Under the pieces are notes generated by a model. The model searched no databases. It was not told the DNA's origin and worked only from the letters and a program-made list of their open reading frames with translations. Below are positions 37,524 to 50,735 of a stretch of DNA of 64,000 bases, piece after piece; the stretch's first letter is position 1; every line of letters begins with the position of its first letter. Position numbers and translations under genes: made by a program. The DNA comes from Zantedeschia hybrid cultivar (lineage: Eukaryota > Streptophyta > Magnoliopsida > Alismatales > Araceae), in contig JARZZO010000014.1 of NCBI GenBank assembly GCA_030544215.1, forward strand, positions 14,666,234-14,730,233, in the 5' to 3' direction.

Positions 37524-37575
37524 GACAATGACTCAAGTTTTTCGACTAAAAAAAAAAAGACAATGACTCAAGTTT
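37524..37575 (+). mobile_element. Extremely 5'-truncated retroposon insertion (18 bp) with 17-bp target duplication
   Basis: gacaatgactcaagttt occurs exactly twice, at 37524-37540 and 37559-37575. The copies are separated only by ttcgactaaaaaaaaaaa (37541-37558). An exact 17-bp duplication bracketing a short tail ending in poly(A) is the footprint of target-primed reverse transcription that stopped almost at once. Confidence 0.75.
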
Positions 37576-38329
37576 GTACTGAAAACGTACACGTACATGC
37601 CTGGGGGGTGGGGCGCCCACCTTGGTGGGCACAGGGGTGTCTTCTGACTTTTAACCATTAGGCTACACTCTTCAAAAAAAGAAAATATTGTATGAACAAA
37701 GATTGATGCTACTTCCAAATCTAATTAGTCTACGTTGCGGCTTGCGGGACAGATTTGGGAGTTCTTCATACTTTATGTCAAGAAGATCTTTCATATCCTT
37801 AGAAATCTTCTAACAAAGTCAAAGAGCCGTAAGTGATGCTTTCTTTTTTGTCCTTTTTGAACAGAAAAGAAGGGAAACTTTATGAGACCAGCCAGAGTAC
37901 AACAGGAAAACAAACTAACAAACACCTTCCATGAATAACACAGCTTAAAGCTCAACAAATACAAATTAAAGAGATAGCTGGAATCCGTAGGTTGTTTGAG
38001 GAGCCGTCCAAACTTACTGAAGAAGCATGGAGGTAGTTCCATAATAGAAACTTTCAACGAAGGTTGCAAAGGTTGAAGCAGTTTGTCATTGGAATAGGAG
38101 ATCTCGGAGGGCCTGCTCACGGCATCCGAGCAAGGGAATACGTGCACAAACTGGAGCCTTCACTTTAGTTTCGGCATTATGTTGAACGCGTGGTGTGCGA
38201 AGCTTTGCTTGGACTGCATAGCTCAACTTCAACAAAGTATCACCTAACAGAGGAAGAAGCTAAATCCTGCACCAACTGATAGACCCAGCACCAAAGAACT
38301 GCAGACACTTGCTAAGGATATTGGAAGGA

Positions 38330-38535
38330 CTTAAGGCGTCCTTTTGATCGGAGAATAAAAAAAGAATAAGGACGAATAAAGTGAAAATAAGTTTAACTTA
38401 ATTTTGACAAGCGGAATAATTTATATCGGTACAGATAACTTATTCAAAGAATAAGGAGAATAAGTCAGTTCATCCTAGACTCAAAAATTGCTAATTCGTT
38501 ATTCCGTCTGTGAGCCTCAAACAAAGTGAGGCAAC
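38330..38535. repeat. Dispersed AT-rich repeat, copy A
   Basis: It begins 'ggcgtccttttgatcggagaa' and contains 'gaataaggagaataag' and 'ttattccgtctgtgagcc'. The same series of motifs occurs at 53950-54215. Probably a degenerate MITE; no clear ends. Confidence 0.5.
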
Positions 38536-40216
38536 AACCTACTGCTCGAAAGGATGGATAAGGAAAAATGTTGTAGCCGATGAAGGAGAACACCACTTGA
38601 GGAAGACCGTCCCAGGAGAGCAAGCTGTCCTGATTAAAAACCTTTACCAAAGGAAAGACCCAAACTCTTCACAGGAGAGAAGAAAAGCAGCCTCCCAATG
38701 GGGAGATCGAGCCTCTAGGGAGGGAGAGGGGGGAGGAGGGGCTCAGTCTTCCTATTGGAAGAGGAAACCTCAACCCCCCCGGGAGATTGCCAGAGTCGGG
38801 AGCCGCTGCGAACGCGAGCTCTAGCCGTTGTGAACGTGAAACCCTCGCTCGGAAAGGGAGAAGGAGAACCGTATGAGTGGGTTTGTCTGATCCTACCATG
38901 ATAAGTGATTCGCTTTTAGGTCCTATAAAGAGATAATTCTTGAAGCTCGATCATATTAATGTAAAATACTAAAATAAGATTTTCAACTTTTTAATCTAAT
39001 AATTCTAAATTTAGAATTCGTTCTCAATAAATATTTATTGAATTTATCTTATGTATATTTGAACATGACCGAATACCACATATCCAACCACCGACCAATG
39101 ATTTGAGTCCGACCTGTACGAGTTCAATTTGACATGCCGAGGTGTGGGGTAAGGTTTACCTTCGTTGGCCCCATCCGAGTTGTTGCGCCGAGATATGAGG
39201 ACCTTGTTGAGCTTAGCGAGCCAAGGGGAGACTTGGAAGCTTCTTTCTCCGTCTAGTTATAAGGAAGACGGGCGACGAGACCTAGACGACCTGAGCTTGA
39301 GTGGTCCCTTCGGATGAGTTGGGTCGACTTGTGATGGTTTGGACTGTATAGCCGAGCTTTGTGATGCCGAAGTCCATTGGGCTCGCAAAATAGACAAGGT
39401 TAGAGGCACTGGCGGTGACCCCATGGCAAAATCCTTCAATGCTTAAGTCAAGTTATAGTCGAGAGTCGTGGACATGACCGAGGTGGATGTTGAAATGAGA
39501 GTAAAAAGTGGGGAGTTGGGACTTCTCATGTGATTTATATAAGAAGTAGTTGGGGTCTTAAAACAGTATTAGAAGGAGGCGTTGATCGTTAATGAGCTGG
39601 TTTATTAGGTCAGTCTCTGCAAATTTACAAATTTGGACTAAGTTCTCATCAGTATCAAAAATTTGTTGACTGGTGCTGCAGCTGAGATTGGAACTACTTC
39701 TGGTGATTCAATACTATCCCACTTAAATAAAGCAGCGATCTTCCCAAACTTCCGCCTAGGAAGCTCTCACAGGTACTACTGCCCACATCTCTAGGAAAAT
39801 CCCAAGCTTGAGAATCCCAAGTCCCGCAATCAAACATTTGCGACTTTGCTCTCAGCGGACCAGTTGGTTAACACTTGATGGTAGACGTCGGACGGGCGGC
39901 GGCGGCAGGGAGGGAGAGGAGTAGAAAGGTAGCGTTTTTGACCAACTGTTCCCCTGCCCACAGGGGAGATACGGCGGACCCACGTCGCGCTTATCTGCTG
40001 GCAGAGGATAAACCCCAGTGAGAGCTCCCAGAAACGATAAATATGTAAATAGATAACGATAGAGAAGGGTTGGGACTTGAGCGTCAGAAGATTGCTTGGG
40101 AATCTGTCGGATTTTGAGAAAGGCGACACCTTTACAGGAGGGAAGCCAACCAGAGGAGAGAGAGGGAGAGAGGGTTGGGTAGTGTGGGCACAGCTGCAGG
40201 TGGGTGGGTGTCGTGG

Positions 40217-40224
40217 CTATAAAT
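40217..40224 (+). promoter_or_regulatory. Probable TATA box of the 40.4-kb gene
   Basis: ctataaat lies 189 nt upstream of the ATG at 40413. It is followed by a long CT-rich leader, common in plant housekeeping genes. Confidence 0.5.
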
Positions 40225-40412
40225 CTCACTCCTGTCTTCCACCCTCGTTCACGTGTTCCTCTCTTCTTCTCTGCGCCTTCTCTCCCTTTGTTCCGTTCCT
40301 CTTCTCTTCTTGTTCAGCTGCCCCGCGCCCCCTCCCCCTTCTCTTTCTTGAGCTCTCCCATTCTTCTCCGTGGAGGAGGGGTGCGCGTGGGTGTGGAGTA
40401 GTCGACAGTGTA

Positions 40413-42939
40413 ATGGAGGGGAAGAAGCAGTCGGGTTCCTCTTGCCCGCCGTCCTCCTCGCTGGGGGCAGACCTCTTCGGCGGGAAGAATGCGCCTAAGC
40501 CCAATTCCGCTTCGTCTTCGGGTCTCTTCGACCGTGTCTTCCCGTCTGCTTCCTCCGTACGAATCCCTATTCCCTTGCTTGTCTGCAAATGCTATGTTTT
40601 TTTGTTTCCTTCTTACAGCGTTTTGTTGTTCAGTATTGGTGGATTGCGGCGATTATGCTGAGCGTCTGTCTTCTGGGCATTGTTTGATTTTTTTTTTTTT
40701 TTTTTTTGAGTTCTTGGAGATGGGTTTTGCTGTTGTCTTCTATCATGGACTCTTTCTGTTTTAAAATTGGTTGATGTTTGCTCTGGATTAATACACATGA
40801 CATGAGAATTCCTCAGCATTTGGTTATCTTGCCATTTCTGTGTTGATGGGTCCATGGTGACATCCCCGCTAATGTTGTTCTAGGTGAAGGCAAGGGATAC
40901 ACCGCAGCCAGACATCTTTGGCCCTTTGAAGAAGTGTGAAGGTGAGAATCATATTTGTAATCGCTAGAATGAATAATGCTTCTTCTTAGAAGGGGTTCAT
41001 CTCGGATTGGTTTTTGTACGACATTTTCTTAGAGGTCTTAAGTCACTATCATGGGTTCTTCCTGTAAGGTGTTGTTTGGTGTGATGTAAAATACCATTTT
41101 ACAGTCTTTTTTTCTTCTGATGTTTGGTATGCTGGAAATGCTTTGGGTTTTTAATATGGTCAACTTTTGTTACATTCATTTTTATACGGTTTTGTTTTCA
41201 GTGCAAAACCACTATAAATCAGAACCCAGGGTTTTTAAAACCACCAATTTTAATTTAAAACCGGAAGATAATGTCGTTTTACAAGACCAACCAGAGATTT
41301 TAAAACGGGAAAATTACGACATTTTACAGCACCATGCACGTTGCCACGTTCTGGGCAAAGCTATAGGGGTATGACGGATATATGGTAGCCTTTGAGCAGG
41401 TGTGCCTGTATTTATCAGTTCATTACTTGTTGACTCCTGGAAAAGAAAAACTGTGACCTTGTCTTGCAGCTTTCATCTATGGTTCTTGGGTATTGGAGAT
41501 GCGAATTCATTGATGCCTTATATTAGAATCTGGTCAGGGTAATACAAACTTTCACTTGATATGTTGTTAATGCCAAAAATAGAGACTGATGTCTATGAAC
41601 AGGGTACATGGGTTTCGTTGTCTTCATTTTACCTGATACATCTATCACATGGAAATCACAGTCTTCTAAACTGGGGTTGGCTCTTGCTGAAGTTTCTTGC
41701 TGTAAGATTCTTTGGCTTTTGTGCTCTACAAGAAAAATTACTTGAAGATAGCAGGCATCTGAAAGGTCCATTTCTTTTGCCATTCTGTTAATTATTCTAC
41801 TTTCTCGACAGTAATCTCTTTCATATCACCTTGCTTAAACCAATTTGCAAGTAGGCATTTGAACTTAATTTGGTCTAAAAGTTAGATTCAAAGCTTCCGA
41901 ACAAGCATATTTTTGTTCACTTGTTGAGGAATAAAATTACCTGAATGAGGTCAGATCCTATCTTTCAGTTACATGTTGAGATAAAGTGGATACAAAGTAA
42001 ATTATTGACATAGATTCTGGCATGTTCTTACAAATTTATCTCATGTAAGCTTAATTTATCTTTTGCCTCCAAGGCAGCAAAAGTGCTGTATTATATTTTC
42101 AGTTTCTTCATCTCTGATGGTCAGGGGCGGTAGACACCAATTGGTTATGTCTTAAGAGTGAAAAACTTATACTGCTATGTTCCTTGCAAGTCTTAACACA
42201 TAATGATGAGAACTCACCTCTGTCTCATGACAATTCAATTATTTTTTTCCTTGAACTGGAGATAATTCAAGCAGTCACATCACATGTAAAAGTTAAGCAT
42301 TTGAGTAAGGCCACTATTGGCATACGATACATCATCGGAGTTATTGGAATATAGTATCAACTATCAAGCAATCCAGCATAACAAATACAAGATAAGAAGA
42401 AAATTTGATGCTCATCTCTAGACAATTATAAAGTGGTCACTTCAACTCAAGTAGGTCCAGATGGCACATCCTATGGGAGCGGAAGCAGAGGAGAAAGCGC
42501 ACTTAATAACAACAAGAACACAACTGTTCAGCACGAAAAAGTAGATCCATGCCTTTTTGGTTCATCTCTGTACTATGGGGATCGAGATATTTGCACCAAT
42601 ACTTCAAGCTCTCCTGACACCAGATATAACGTGAGTAATATATATATAATTAATGCATAGTTTTTAACTCTTTGTAATAGTTTCAGTCAATTATCACAAT
42701 ATTGGCAATGCATATTTTAAATGGTATGATGATCTTCTCCCTCCTAGTAATGTCATGCATTTAACTCTCGACATGTTCAGTACAAGAAGGATGGAGAAGA
42801 TGATTCAAACAATTCAGATGTCGCTCTCAGAGGGAATTGGTGGCAAGGTATGAGAGCAATTCTGTCTAAGATCTTGACCTTTACGGACAGCTATTCATTT
42901 ATAACATTCTCTGTCCTCCCAGGATCACTATATTATTAG
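40413..42939 (+). CDS. Small plant-specific protein of unknown function, 5 exons
   Basis: Exons: 40413-40556, 40884-40941, 42422-42630, 42781-42847 and 42923-42939. Phases join to 495 nt (164 aa). Exon 1 gives MEGKKQSGSS, then LFGGK and SGLFDRVFP. Exon 2 gives VKARDTPQPDIFGPLKKCE. Exon 4 gives YKKDGEDDSN and RGNWWQ, and exon 5 only GSLYY. The N-terminal MEG+K..SS..DLFG and C-terminal YKKDG-x-DDS...RGNWWQGSLYY are the conserved ends of a plant family without known function. There is no membrane segment or catalytic motif; the protein is rich in Ser, Asn and Gly and likely disordered. Intron 2 is long (1480 nt). The exon-3 acceptor is uncertain: AG at 42420-42421 is used here, and AG at 42452-42453 is in the same frame and would shorten the protein. 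Confidence is high for the gene, moderate for exon 3. Confidence 0.8.
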
Positions 42940-42999
42940 GGTTAGTACATCAAGTTGACTGTGCTCTTCATTCAGATGGGAGAAGGTATTTCTTAACTT

Positions 43000-45900
43000 T
43001 GTATTGTGGATCTGAAAATTTTGATTTATGTTTATTCTTGACTGTTATTTTTAGCACCGATTACAACTTTCTTGGTTTGCCCAAGGAAGGAAAAATTTAA
43101 TAAATTAGTAGATGCAACTAAAAGCAAAGGTCATGCATTTAAAGTTCATCCAAGCAACAAGACAACATTTTCGAACAAAACAAAGGTAATTAAACTTGAC
43201 TTATATTTAATTATTGATCACGAACAATCCATATCACTATATCAATTTATGCAAGGATACAAAAAGCACATGGTAAATCATGTGAGTACTTAATAATTAA
43301 ATAGCCCTAGGCATAAATAAAGGATTGTATCTGCTTGGAATTTATGTGGTTCATGATCATGAGATTCCCCCCACAACCACACACCCCCCCTCCTTGGACT
43401 CCGTAGGTATAAGTTTTGAAAGAATGGAATATTTGTAAAGTGACCTATAGGAATGTATACCTTGTGAACAGATTGATGCCAAGAACTTCAGCATTAGTTG
43501 CCTTTCAAGGATGTGTACTCATTTCTTAGAATCATGACACCAAGAACAGGATATCGAAGAGTTTAAAAACAGGATGAAATTGGGAAGGGCTAGGGCTCAT
43601 TGGCAACTGGAGAGGAGAGAGGCAGATTCGGTTTCTGAAGTGGACAAAGTTATTTACAATATTGCATGTGGAGCTTCCACCAAGATCAATAGCAGTTTAT
43701 CCATGGGGAAAGATGTTGTGCTAGGTCAACTCAAGCATTGGGCTACAGAAGAGCATATTTCCAAAAGTTCAATCAGATGGAACTGTTTGTTGAGCGTTGT
43801 AAAGCTAGGCTGAGGTGTTAGGTTGGTTTTGAGAATGATCTGCTAATATTTAACCTTGAGAATGGTCTGGTATTACTAAAGCTAAATGTCTTAGAGTACC
43901 AGAAACCTAAATGTTCATCTTCAAAGGGAAAGTCTACCAGTTTTAAATATCAGAACATTTACATGCATGTTGCTGCAACTTTTTATCTTTGATCTATGAA
44001 TTCTCAATATCTGAACATTTATGTTGATATTAACTACATTGTGCAATTTCTTTTTGATAGTTGTCAGCTGTTACTTAGCATTGCCCTTTTTGGTACTCAA
44101 TCATGCACTAAAAATTTCCAAGCATACTAGTATCAGTTTCAGGAATACTTTAAGTCACATGCCTCACTATTGTTGCGTACCTCCTCTTTTCAAACACCAT
44201 GACATCTGCTATACTTTCAAGCTTTTGATATGCTCAACCTCTTTCAAGAGTTTCTAGCTTCTGATGCTCATACTCTTTGAGAAGGCTTTGTTTGAAATGT
44301 GACGATAAGGGTGAGAAATCTTTTATTACAGCAACCTAGCTTCAGATCGGTTGGAAAATGTCATAGTTGATTTGATTTATTGATTTGTGCTTCATTCTTC
44401 CACCAATCACCAAGAGAAAAGTAGTGTGTGCTACGTCATTGTGGACACTTAAGAGGGAACTTTACAGGATTATGTGATTGCAATACCATCACATAGGAAC
44501 TGCTACATTCCTCTGTCTCCGGGGAGGACTGTTTCCTGTGAAGAGGCCACTTTGAATTTGAGGTATATAAAGTTGCGCAGGAGATCATCTCAATGGCATC
44601 ACTGCTGAGTGTAAGGTAAGCGTAGGACTTCTTGCAGACTTGCAGCGTATGTTGGAAATTTTATGCCATTGTCCGAGGTGGGATAATCTACAGATGGGAA
44701 GAACTTTGCCAGACATCTAATTCACAAAAGATAACCACCAGGAGTTCACCCAGAAGGCCCGACTGGTGTAGAAGGATTGACATCTTCAGGGTTCCTTTCG
44801 AGTAGCTTGCTTGCATTATAATATTTTCATGAGTTGCGATTTCAGCTTCTTAGTTTTTAGAAAGAATGATGTCATGTACCTGGAAAAACACTTGATGCCT
44901 GTGATATTTTCCATGCTGCTTTCAGGCACCCCGGCGATTCTGGAGAAGCACCATGCGGTTGCGTTTAGTATATAGTTAATCTCATACTCGAAACAAACTG
45001 TTGTTGTCTGTTTGCGTGCATTCAGTAGGAATCCATAGGTGTGATGCGCAGTGTCAGTATGGAGATTTTGTGTTAGTTAAGTAGCCGATCTCCCAGGAAG
45101 CTACGTGTAACATTTGGCGTTAGTAAACATGCCTCTTGCTCCGGCGGAAGTGCTGAGAGCCAAGGAAGTACAAGCGTAATGTTGTGTTCTTTAGTTGTCG
45201 TATTTTGGTTTAAACATCTTGGATGTTTCTTTGAGTTTATGGTAAATGTTCTTCGATCGTAACATTTTTTATCAAAATGTGACGATTTATTGCTGGATAG
45301 ATCATTGAGTTTTAAAAGAGTGTTTGGCCAAATTTGACAACTAGGATGCGTGTCTCCTAATGTGAAAGGAATAGCACCCAGGGTTAATCACTGATTTTAA
45401 ATTGGATGCCATATAAGTTATCATTGTCCATTTGTTTTATACGTATCTTGCATTGTAAAAAGGAGTAGATAAATCCAAATATAGCAAAACTCTCCTATCA
45501 CTTTTCCAAAGTCCCACAATCTACACGAGAATTTCTTGTTCAAATTTTTCTTCAAGAAGACTATTTACTTGACTGCCATTGGTAGAGGAGGTATGTCCGC
45601 CTAATTCATCGTTGGATCTCCATCTTCTTGGCAACCTTCAATGGCGTATTTTTTTCTTCTTGAATTCGAGATGTCATAATTCTTATGATTTAGTTATCTT
45701 TCTGAGTATTGAAATGATCTTAATCAAATGATTACTATACTTTTCAAAGGCAAGGCCGGATGTTTCCCTCTCCTAGACTTGTAATAATAAATCATGTGGG
45801 GACATAAAACTGGGGTTTGAAGAAGAAACAATAGGCAGGGGAGCAAGGATAAGATCATAACACGGATTTCATTTACTTAAAACCATCAGACACCCATTAC

Positions 45901-46180
45901 CCACACATGCACAACATGGTTTCCATTGTCCACACATTCACATTATCCAGACATACAGTGTCCCCATCTTTATTATCTTAGTAACATAGACCAGTCCAGT
46001 CCAGCTGCTGGAGAGTAGCGGTAGCACACACAAGGCCAGGTACGTCCTTCTCCTCTCATGGCAATGTGTAATCTAGCAATAAATAAAGCATAAACATTAG
46101 AGAAATGCTCAATATAAATGCTAGTCTTAAATATAAACGTTGAGGCATCAGCTAGCGGGAAGAAACAATGAGATCACAAA
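43000..46180. other. Intergenic/3' flank, no supported gene
   Basis: This follows the stop at 42939. Short open frames occur (for example 43072-43293, Lys-rich) but lack splice support or a recognised domain. The first few hundred bases are probably 3' UTR of the upstream gene. Confidence 0.5.
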
Positions 46181-46211
46181 AGAGGTGACTACGGAAATCC
46201 TTCCATATATT

Positions 46212-46592
46212 CTATAGCGACGTACCCCCGCACTTGTAGCCCACAGGCCTGTCGGCGATGTGGCAGCGCCTGGGGATGGTAATGGAGACCTCTGGCTTGG
46301 CGCCGGCGTTCCTGGCGGTGTTGGAGAGCATGACGGCGCAAAGGCAGCTCGGGGTCTGGCCCAGCTTCCTCACCTCGGCGCAGCACCTGTCCGAGACGGG
46401 GGCGCTTGCGTCCTGCGACGCCTGTGCGCACGGCAACATCCGGACGGCCATCCAGTCAGCGGGGACCCTCCCGCACTCGCCGGCTCCGTCTGCGCCCGGC
46501 AGCGCAGGAGCCCCCGCCACCACCAAGAACAGGACAAGAAGGCACAGAAACAAGTTGCTTGGGCCTTCCATTACCATTAGCTTCTCCTCCAC
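46212..46592 (-). CDS. Lipid-transfer-like protein (DIR1/nsLTP type, 8-Cys), secreted
   Basis: This is a single-exon 126-aa protein of the plant LTP/protease-inhibitor/2S-albumin superfamily. Residues 1-33 carry a signal peptide with hydrophobic core LFLCLLVLFLVVAG. The mature part has the eight-cysteine pattern C40, C55, C70-C71, C83-x-C85, C110, C121, i.e. C-x14-C-x14-CC-x11-CxC-x24-C-x10-C, with TPSCLCAVM and PRRCHIADRPVGYKC. The CxC middle residue is Leu, typical of lipid-cavity proteins. The general arrangement is closest to the DIR1-like (type IV) group. It probably binds lipids in the apoplast; the ligand is unknown. Start choice: three in-frame Met (residues 1, 6 and 8) precede the signal core, and the first is used. 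No break seen. Confidence 0.85.
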   Translation of the reverse strand: MEEKLMVMEGPSNLFLCLLVLFLVVAGAPALPGADGAGECGRVPADWMAVRMLPCAQASQDASAPVSDRCCAEVRKLGQTPSCLCAVMLSNTARNAGAKPEVSITIPRRCHIADRPVGYKCGGTSL

Positions 46593-46632
46593 ACTGCGCA
46601 GGTTGGGACTATCCTAGACCTACAGAGGGGGG

Positions 46633-46640
46633 ATTTATAT
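46633..46640 (-). promoter_or_regulatory. TATA box of the LTP-like gene
   Basis: On the minus strand atataaat lies about 41 nt upstream of the first ATG (46592), predicting a very short leader. This supports transcription of the LTP-like frame on the minus strand and not of the long frames opposite to it. Confidence 0.6.
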
Positions 46641-48967
46641 TGAAAGCAGTGATCAAAGAAGCGATTTGTGAATGCATGGGAAGATGACACCTTTTGAACT
46701 CCACTTCCGCCTGAATGGAGGCAGCACTAGAGAAGCTGGTGCAGCTTGCTCTGAGTTGAATGTGACAGGTGCGGATTTGCTTTCCATTTTTTAGGTGCAC
46801 CCACTAACACGAGAGAATGGGGAGAGCATTATCTGCTGTTTTCACCCTCCATGGTGCATGCAAAGTAATTCTCCTTCTCGTTCTCTGTCGGTGAAGTGAA
46901 GTGAAGTTGTTCTTTTGGGATCAGAGAGAAGATTCTTTTGAGAGCATCGTGGATACGGTTGCAGTGATTCATATCGCTTCGTAAACAAGACAAGAGAAAA
47001 GTGCCCCATAGATGTTGGGTCGTAGATTCGTCCGATCGGAATCGGACAGTTGAGACACTCTCGGATCGTAGAAAATTCTTCGCTGTCTTTGCGAGACATA
47101 TACTAGGTCAGAGGAGACTCCGGTTGAGATTTAAGCGAACCTCTTCCAATGTCTAAATCAGAGTGAAAGCATAAAGAAAAGAGCAGAAAGTTCTGCTAGA
47201 GTCCGTAGAATGTACCTCCTAAGGGCATCGGGGGGTCTCGTTTATAAGAACAGCCATGAGGCTGTGGCAAAATTCGATTGGAGATCATACAGAGGAAGCC
47301 CGATCCGATCCTCGAGCGGAACGAGATTCTGACCTTCCTAGTTTAGCGCCAATTTTTTTTATCTGTAGATCGGAGAAGGATTTGAAGATGACTTCCTTAG
47401 GCAGGAAGTCTCTCGCGCCTGCAGGGTGCCAGAGTCTGTTTCGGATTCAAAGTCTCCCGCAGAGCTCGCTGGCTGAAAAGTCCAACCAGCCCCCCAGCAA
47501 GAGGCTAGGGCGCCCTCTATCGGGCCGGCCCACAAGGCAAATGGGCCAGATTAAACGGGGCTCTCTCAGATGTAAAGAATACTAAAGATGGCGTTGCCTA
47601 TAAATGAAGCCGGTTGAATTAGATCATATACAATCGAATGTTAATGGGGCTGTAATGATGAGTCCCTCGTTGATTAGGGTATAATAGTATGTAAGATTAC
47701 GTGGTCCCTTCCAATAGTACCTTGTTTTGCTAAATTAAAAGCAAGGGAGATGAGATCGGGTTAGGTTGGATATGCGCTGATCCAATATGAAGTTGGGCTG
47801 GCCCAAATTCGCCTGCCGTAAAAAAGCTTGTCCACGCTTTTTATGTGCGCTCACGCGGACGGCAACGGCATGCACGTCGAGTTCCACCAGCCACAACTGT
47901 GACCCAAACCCTAGGCATGCTTCTGCTTGCAATTATTTGTTGATTGGTTGATCAGGGTCTACGGTTCTTTGATTCAAAGAAGAAAAAACATGGTTTAGTA
48001 GTCAACATACGTCACCATGGATGCGTTCAGCTTAATCTTACTTGCCGTACGTTGAGTAATTAATTATTTATACATCCTTATTATAAAATCGAGAGCATCA
48101 AGCCAGGCTGCCACAATTTTGAGGACCTTGCTTGGAGCATGCTGAATTTATCGTTACGCAACATGCAGCTCCCTCTTTCATGTGACACGAGAGAGAGAAT
48201 TAAAAATTATAACCTTGAAACATCTCCAATTAATAGCATGGAATCCCTAGGATCGCTTTACTATTAGGTCAAGTGGTTGTTACTCCATGTGATGAAAACA
48301 ATAACCTTAGGTCCCAATCATTAACCATCACAATGGGATAAGATATTGAGATAGGTCGTGAGATCAGACATTACACCGTACAGATGGTTAAGACACCTCA
48401 GAGCTGACCTAAAAAAAAATTGATTGACCTATTGTAGTGCCCCTACGTGTGAAGGTACGTATCCTTATCTCGCCTAAGTAAAACTCATTTTATTAGTGCC
48501 TTCTTCTTGGCACTTTCAATTACATTTGCAAGTTTTGCGATTTTCAACATTATTATCAGTAAAACGCTTAGAAGGACATTGTACACAAAGAATGTCAAAA
48601 TTTCCACGCAATACCTTTGAAGATATTCTTCTTCGACTATAACACTTGGATGAAAACATATGTAAGACAAAAGGAAATGTTATCAAGCACCTCACTCTAA
48701 TGCTCCGTTTAAATTCCTTTTAAATTGAGGGTGATCAATAAAATGTTTCTTATGCATAAGATTATAGATGGACCTAGTGAAATGATATTTTTGAGATATG
48801 CTACATATGTATATTTGCCCAATATCCAACAGTAAGCATATCCATCCCTAACTAAAACAACTGACAATACAAAAACTCGCCGGTCTCGAGGTTCACGTGG
48901 AGCGTTGAAGAACTCGATGAGCAATATTTGAGTAGGCACGATATAGTTTAATTTATTTGGAAACATA

Positions 48968-49090
48968 ATTTTATGACACAAAAATTTGATACATATATTT
49001 GACATTAGACACATGTAATAATTTTTATTTATTTATCTTAAAATTTGTACCATGTGTCTAGTGTCAAAGTTTTGTGTCACAAAACTATTT
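48968..49090. repeat. Near-perfect foldback (inverted repeat)
   Basis: The left arm (ttttatgacacaaaaatttg ... gacattagacacatg, 48968-49015) and the right arm (catgtgtctagtgtc, then aaagttttgtgtcacaaaa, 49051-49085) are reverse complements. The left arm carries a small extra stretch. The hairpin loop is about 35 nt. Remnant of a foldback MITE or similar element. Confidence 0.7.
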
Positions 49091-50615
49091 TTCAGTTATT
49101 TAATGTCCGGAATTATTTTAGTCCTTCGATCTCCACCAAGACATTCCATTGTTCATGAAGAGTAATAATCTCAAGACTGAGGTGGTAGAAAGTTCTTCTC
49201 TTATACAGTTTAATGGAAGTTTGCATTTTTAATTACTGTCCCTTGGCTAGCATGTTTTCTGTGTAGGTTTTATTTGAGAATAGAATTTTTTTTACAGTCA
49301 TTTCTTTTGTGTTTCATAAAATATTATAAAATATTATACTTTTGTTATGTTGAAATAATCATAATTTGTTTATATATATATATATATTTTTAACTTTCGG
49401 AATACTGCAAAATTAATGAGTTATAAATAACGCTGACCCAAATGACTCTTTTATTTCTCAGTCTCAATACTATTTAAAACCAGTGAGCTTAATTTGATCG
49501 TTTTCAAGATTGGTGATTTTAAGGTTGATATTTTGTGATAGCTTATGTTAAATCAAATGATTTTAAAATATAAGATAAATATAAGAGATAAAATATAGAT
49601 GAACGTCTAAAATTCCAGACAATTATGTTTATATCCAAATGAGATTTTAAGTCTCACGACAGCATGTTTCACGGGAACCACATCTCACCCCATTCTAAAT
49701 TCTCATATAATCTAACTCTTTATATAATAAAAAGCTGAAAAATTCTCCCAATATAATACTTTGTCATCCCATGCTCTCAAACGATCATGCTTCTATCTTA
49801 CTCTTAATACATATAAAACATATGGAAGCATATCCCCACGAGGTGGGGGTGCGGCTAAAGTTTAGGCAATAGCGACTGTACTAAACAAAGTTGACATTGT
49901 TGACATCCTTTTATCCGGGAAGTTGTATCCCACAACCTTGCCAAAGAAGATCCACACCCTCTCCCATTTTCTCTATCTTATTTGTAATCCATTTACTTTG
50001 ATTGGTTTATGATCTTTAAAAAATAAAAAATATCTCTTTTTCAGATTCCCACCTTTCTTCCTACCGTATGAAATAAACCAATTGGATCAAAATGGAGTGG
50101 GGGTGTCTGTATTCTCTAAAACTTCTACGAAAATATTTTTCCAACTAACTTTCACAAATTTTGTAAAATGGGAGTAAAAGTTGGTTGGGAGAATAATCCA
50201 CATATTCTAGAATATTTCCCTTTTTCCATGTATCATCTCCCTTTGAGGTAATGTTTCCCTTGATTCGATTTCTCATGATTTTACTCTTTTAAAAAATATT
50301 TTTCTTGATTCTTTATTTTTTGTAAAAAAATGTTAAGAAGGCAAACATCCTCTAGTTCTAGTATGAAAAGTGGAATAGGATCACTTAGACCTTTTCTTCT
50401 GGACCCTTTTTTAAAAAATTAAATGTCTTAGGGCCCCAGTAGGTAATCTATTCTAAAAAAAAGTAAAGTAAAAAATCTCAATCTAAACTAGTCCAACTCC
50501 CCCATTTCCAAACTTCTTACAAATGCGTATTTATTTCCCACATTGAGCTCCTGGCACTTAGCCATCGGCTCTCTACCATTTGTGCATTTCGGCAAGAGTG
50601 CTGTTCCTTTTCGTA

Positions 50616-50735
50616 GGTTTGAACTGAACTCAATCAGTATAGATAAGAAAGGAGAGAGTCTTTCATAAAAATTAGAAATTTTTTGAAACCTTCTCCTATG
50701 TTTATTGATTGAGTCCAGTTTAAACCTGGATGTAG
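50616..50735. mobile_element. Inverted-repeat MITE family, copy C
   Basis: Left end 'tgaactgaactcaatcagta' and, in reverse complement, right end 'aaactggactcaatcaataaa' form terminal inverted repeats around an interior with 'gagtctttcataaa'. The same end family is seen at 32911-33057, 53271-53427 and 53745-53922, with a single arm at 30080-30122. Confidence 0.6.

Noticed and set aside
41060..41350. MITE inside intron 2 of the 40.4-kb gene ('gtgatgtaaaat' and its inverse)
   Set aside because: Only about 12 nt pair and the ends and duplications do not agree, so the inverted match may be chance.
46258..46617. Plus-strand open frames over the LTP-like gene
   Set aside because: They are shadows of a GC-rich gene. 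The minus frame has a signal peptide, the 8-Cys pattern and a TATA box.
47256..47585. A 109-codon plus-strand frame
   Set aside because: No motif and no homology that I recognise. It lies in a GC-richer repeat-like patch.
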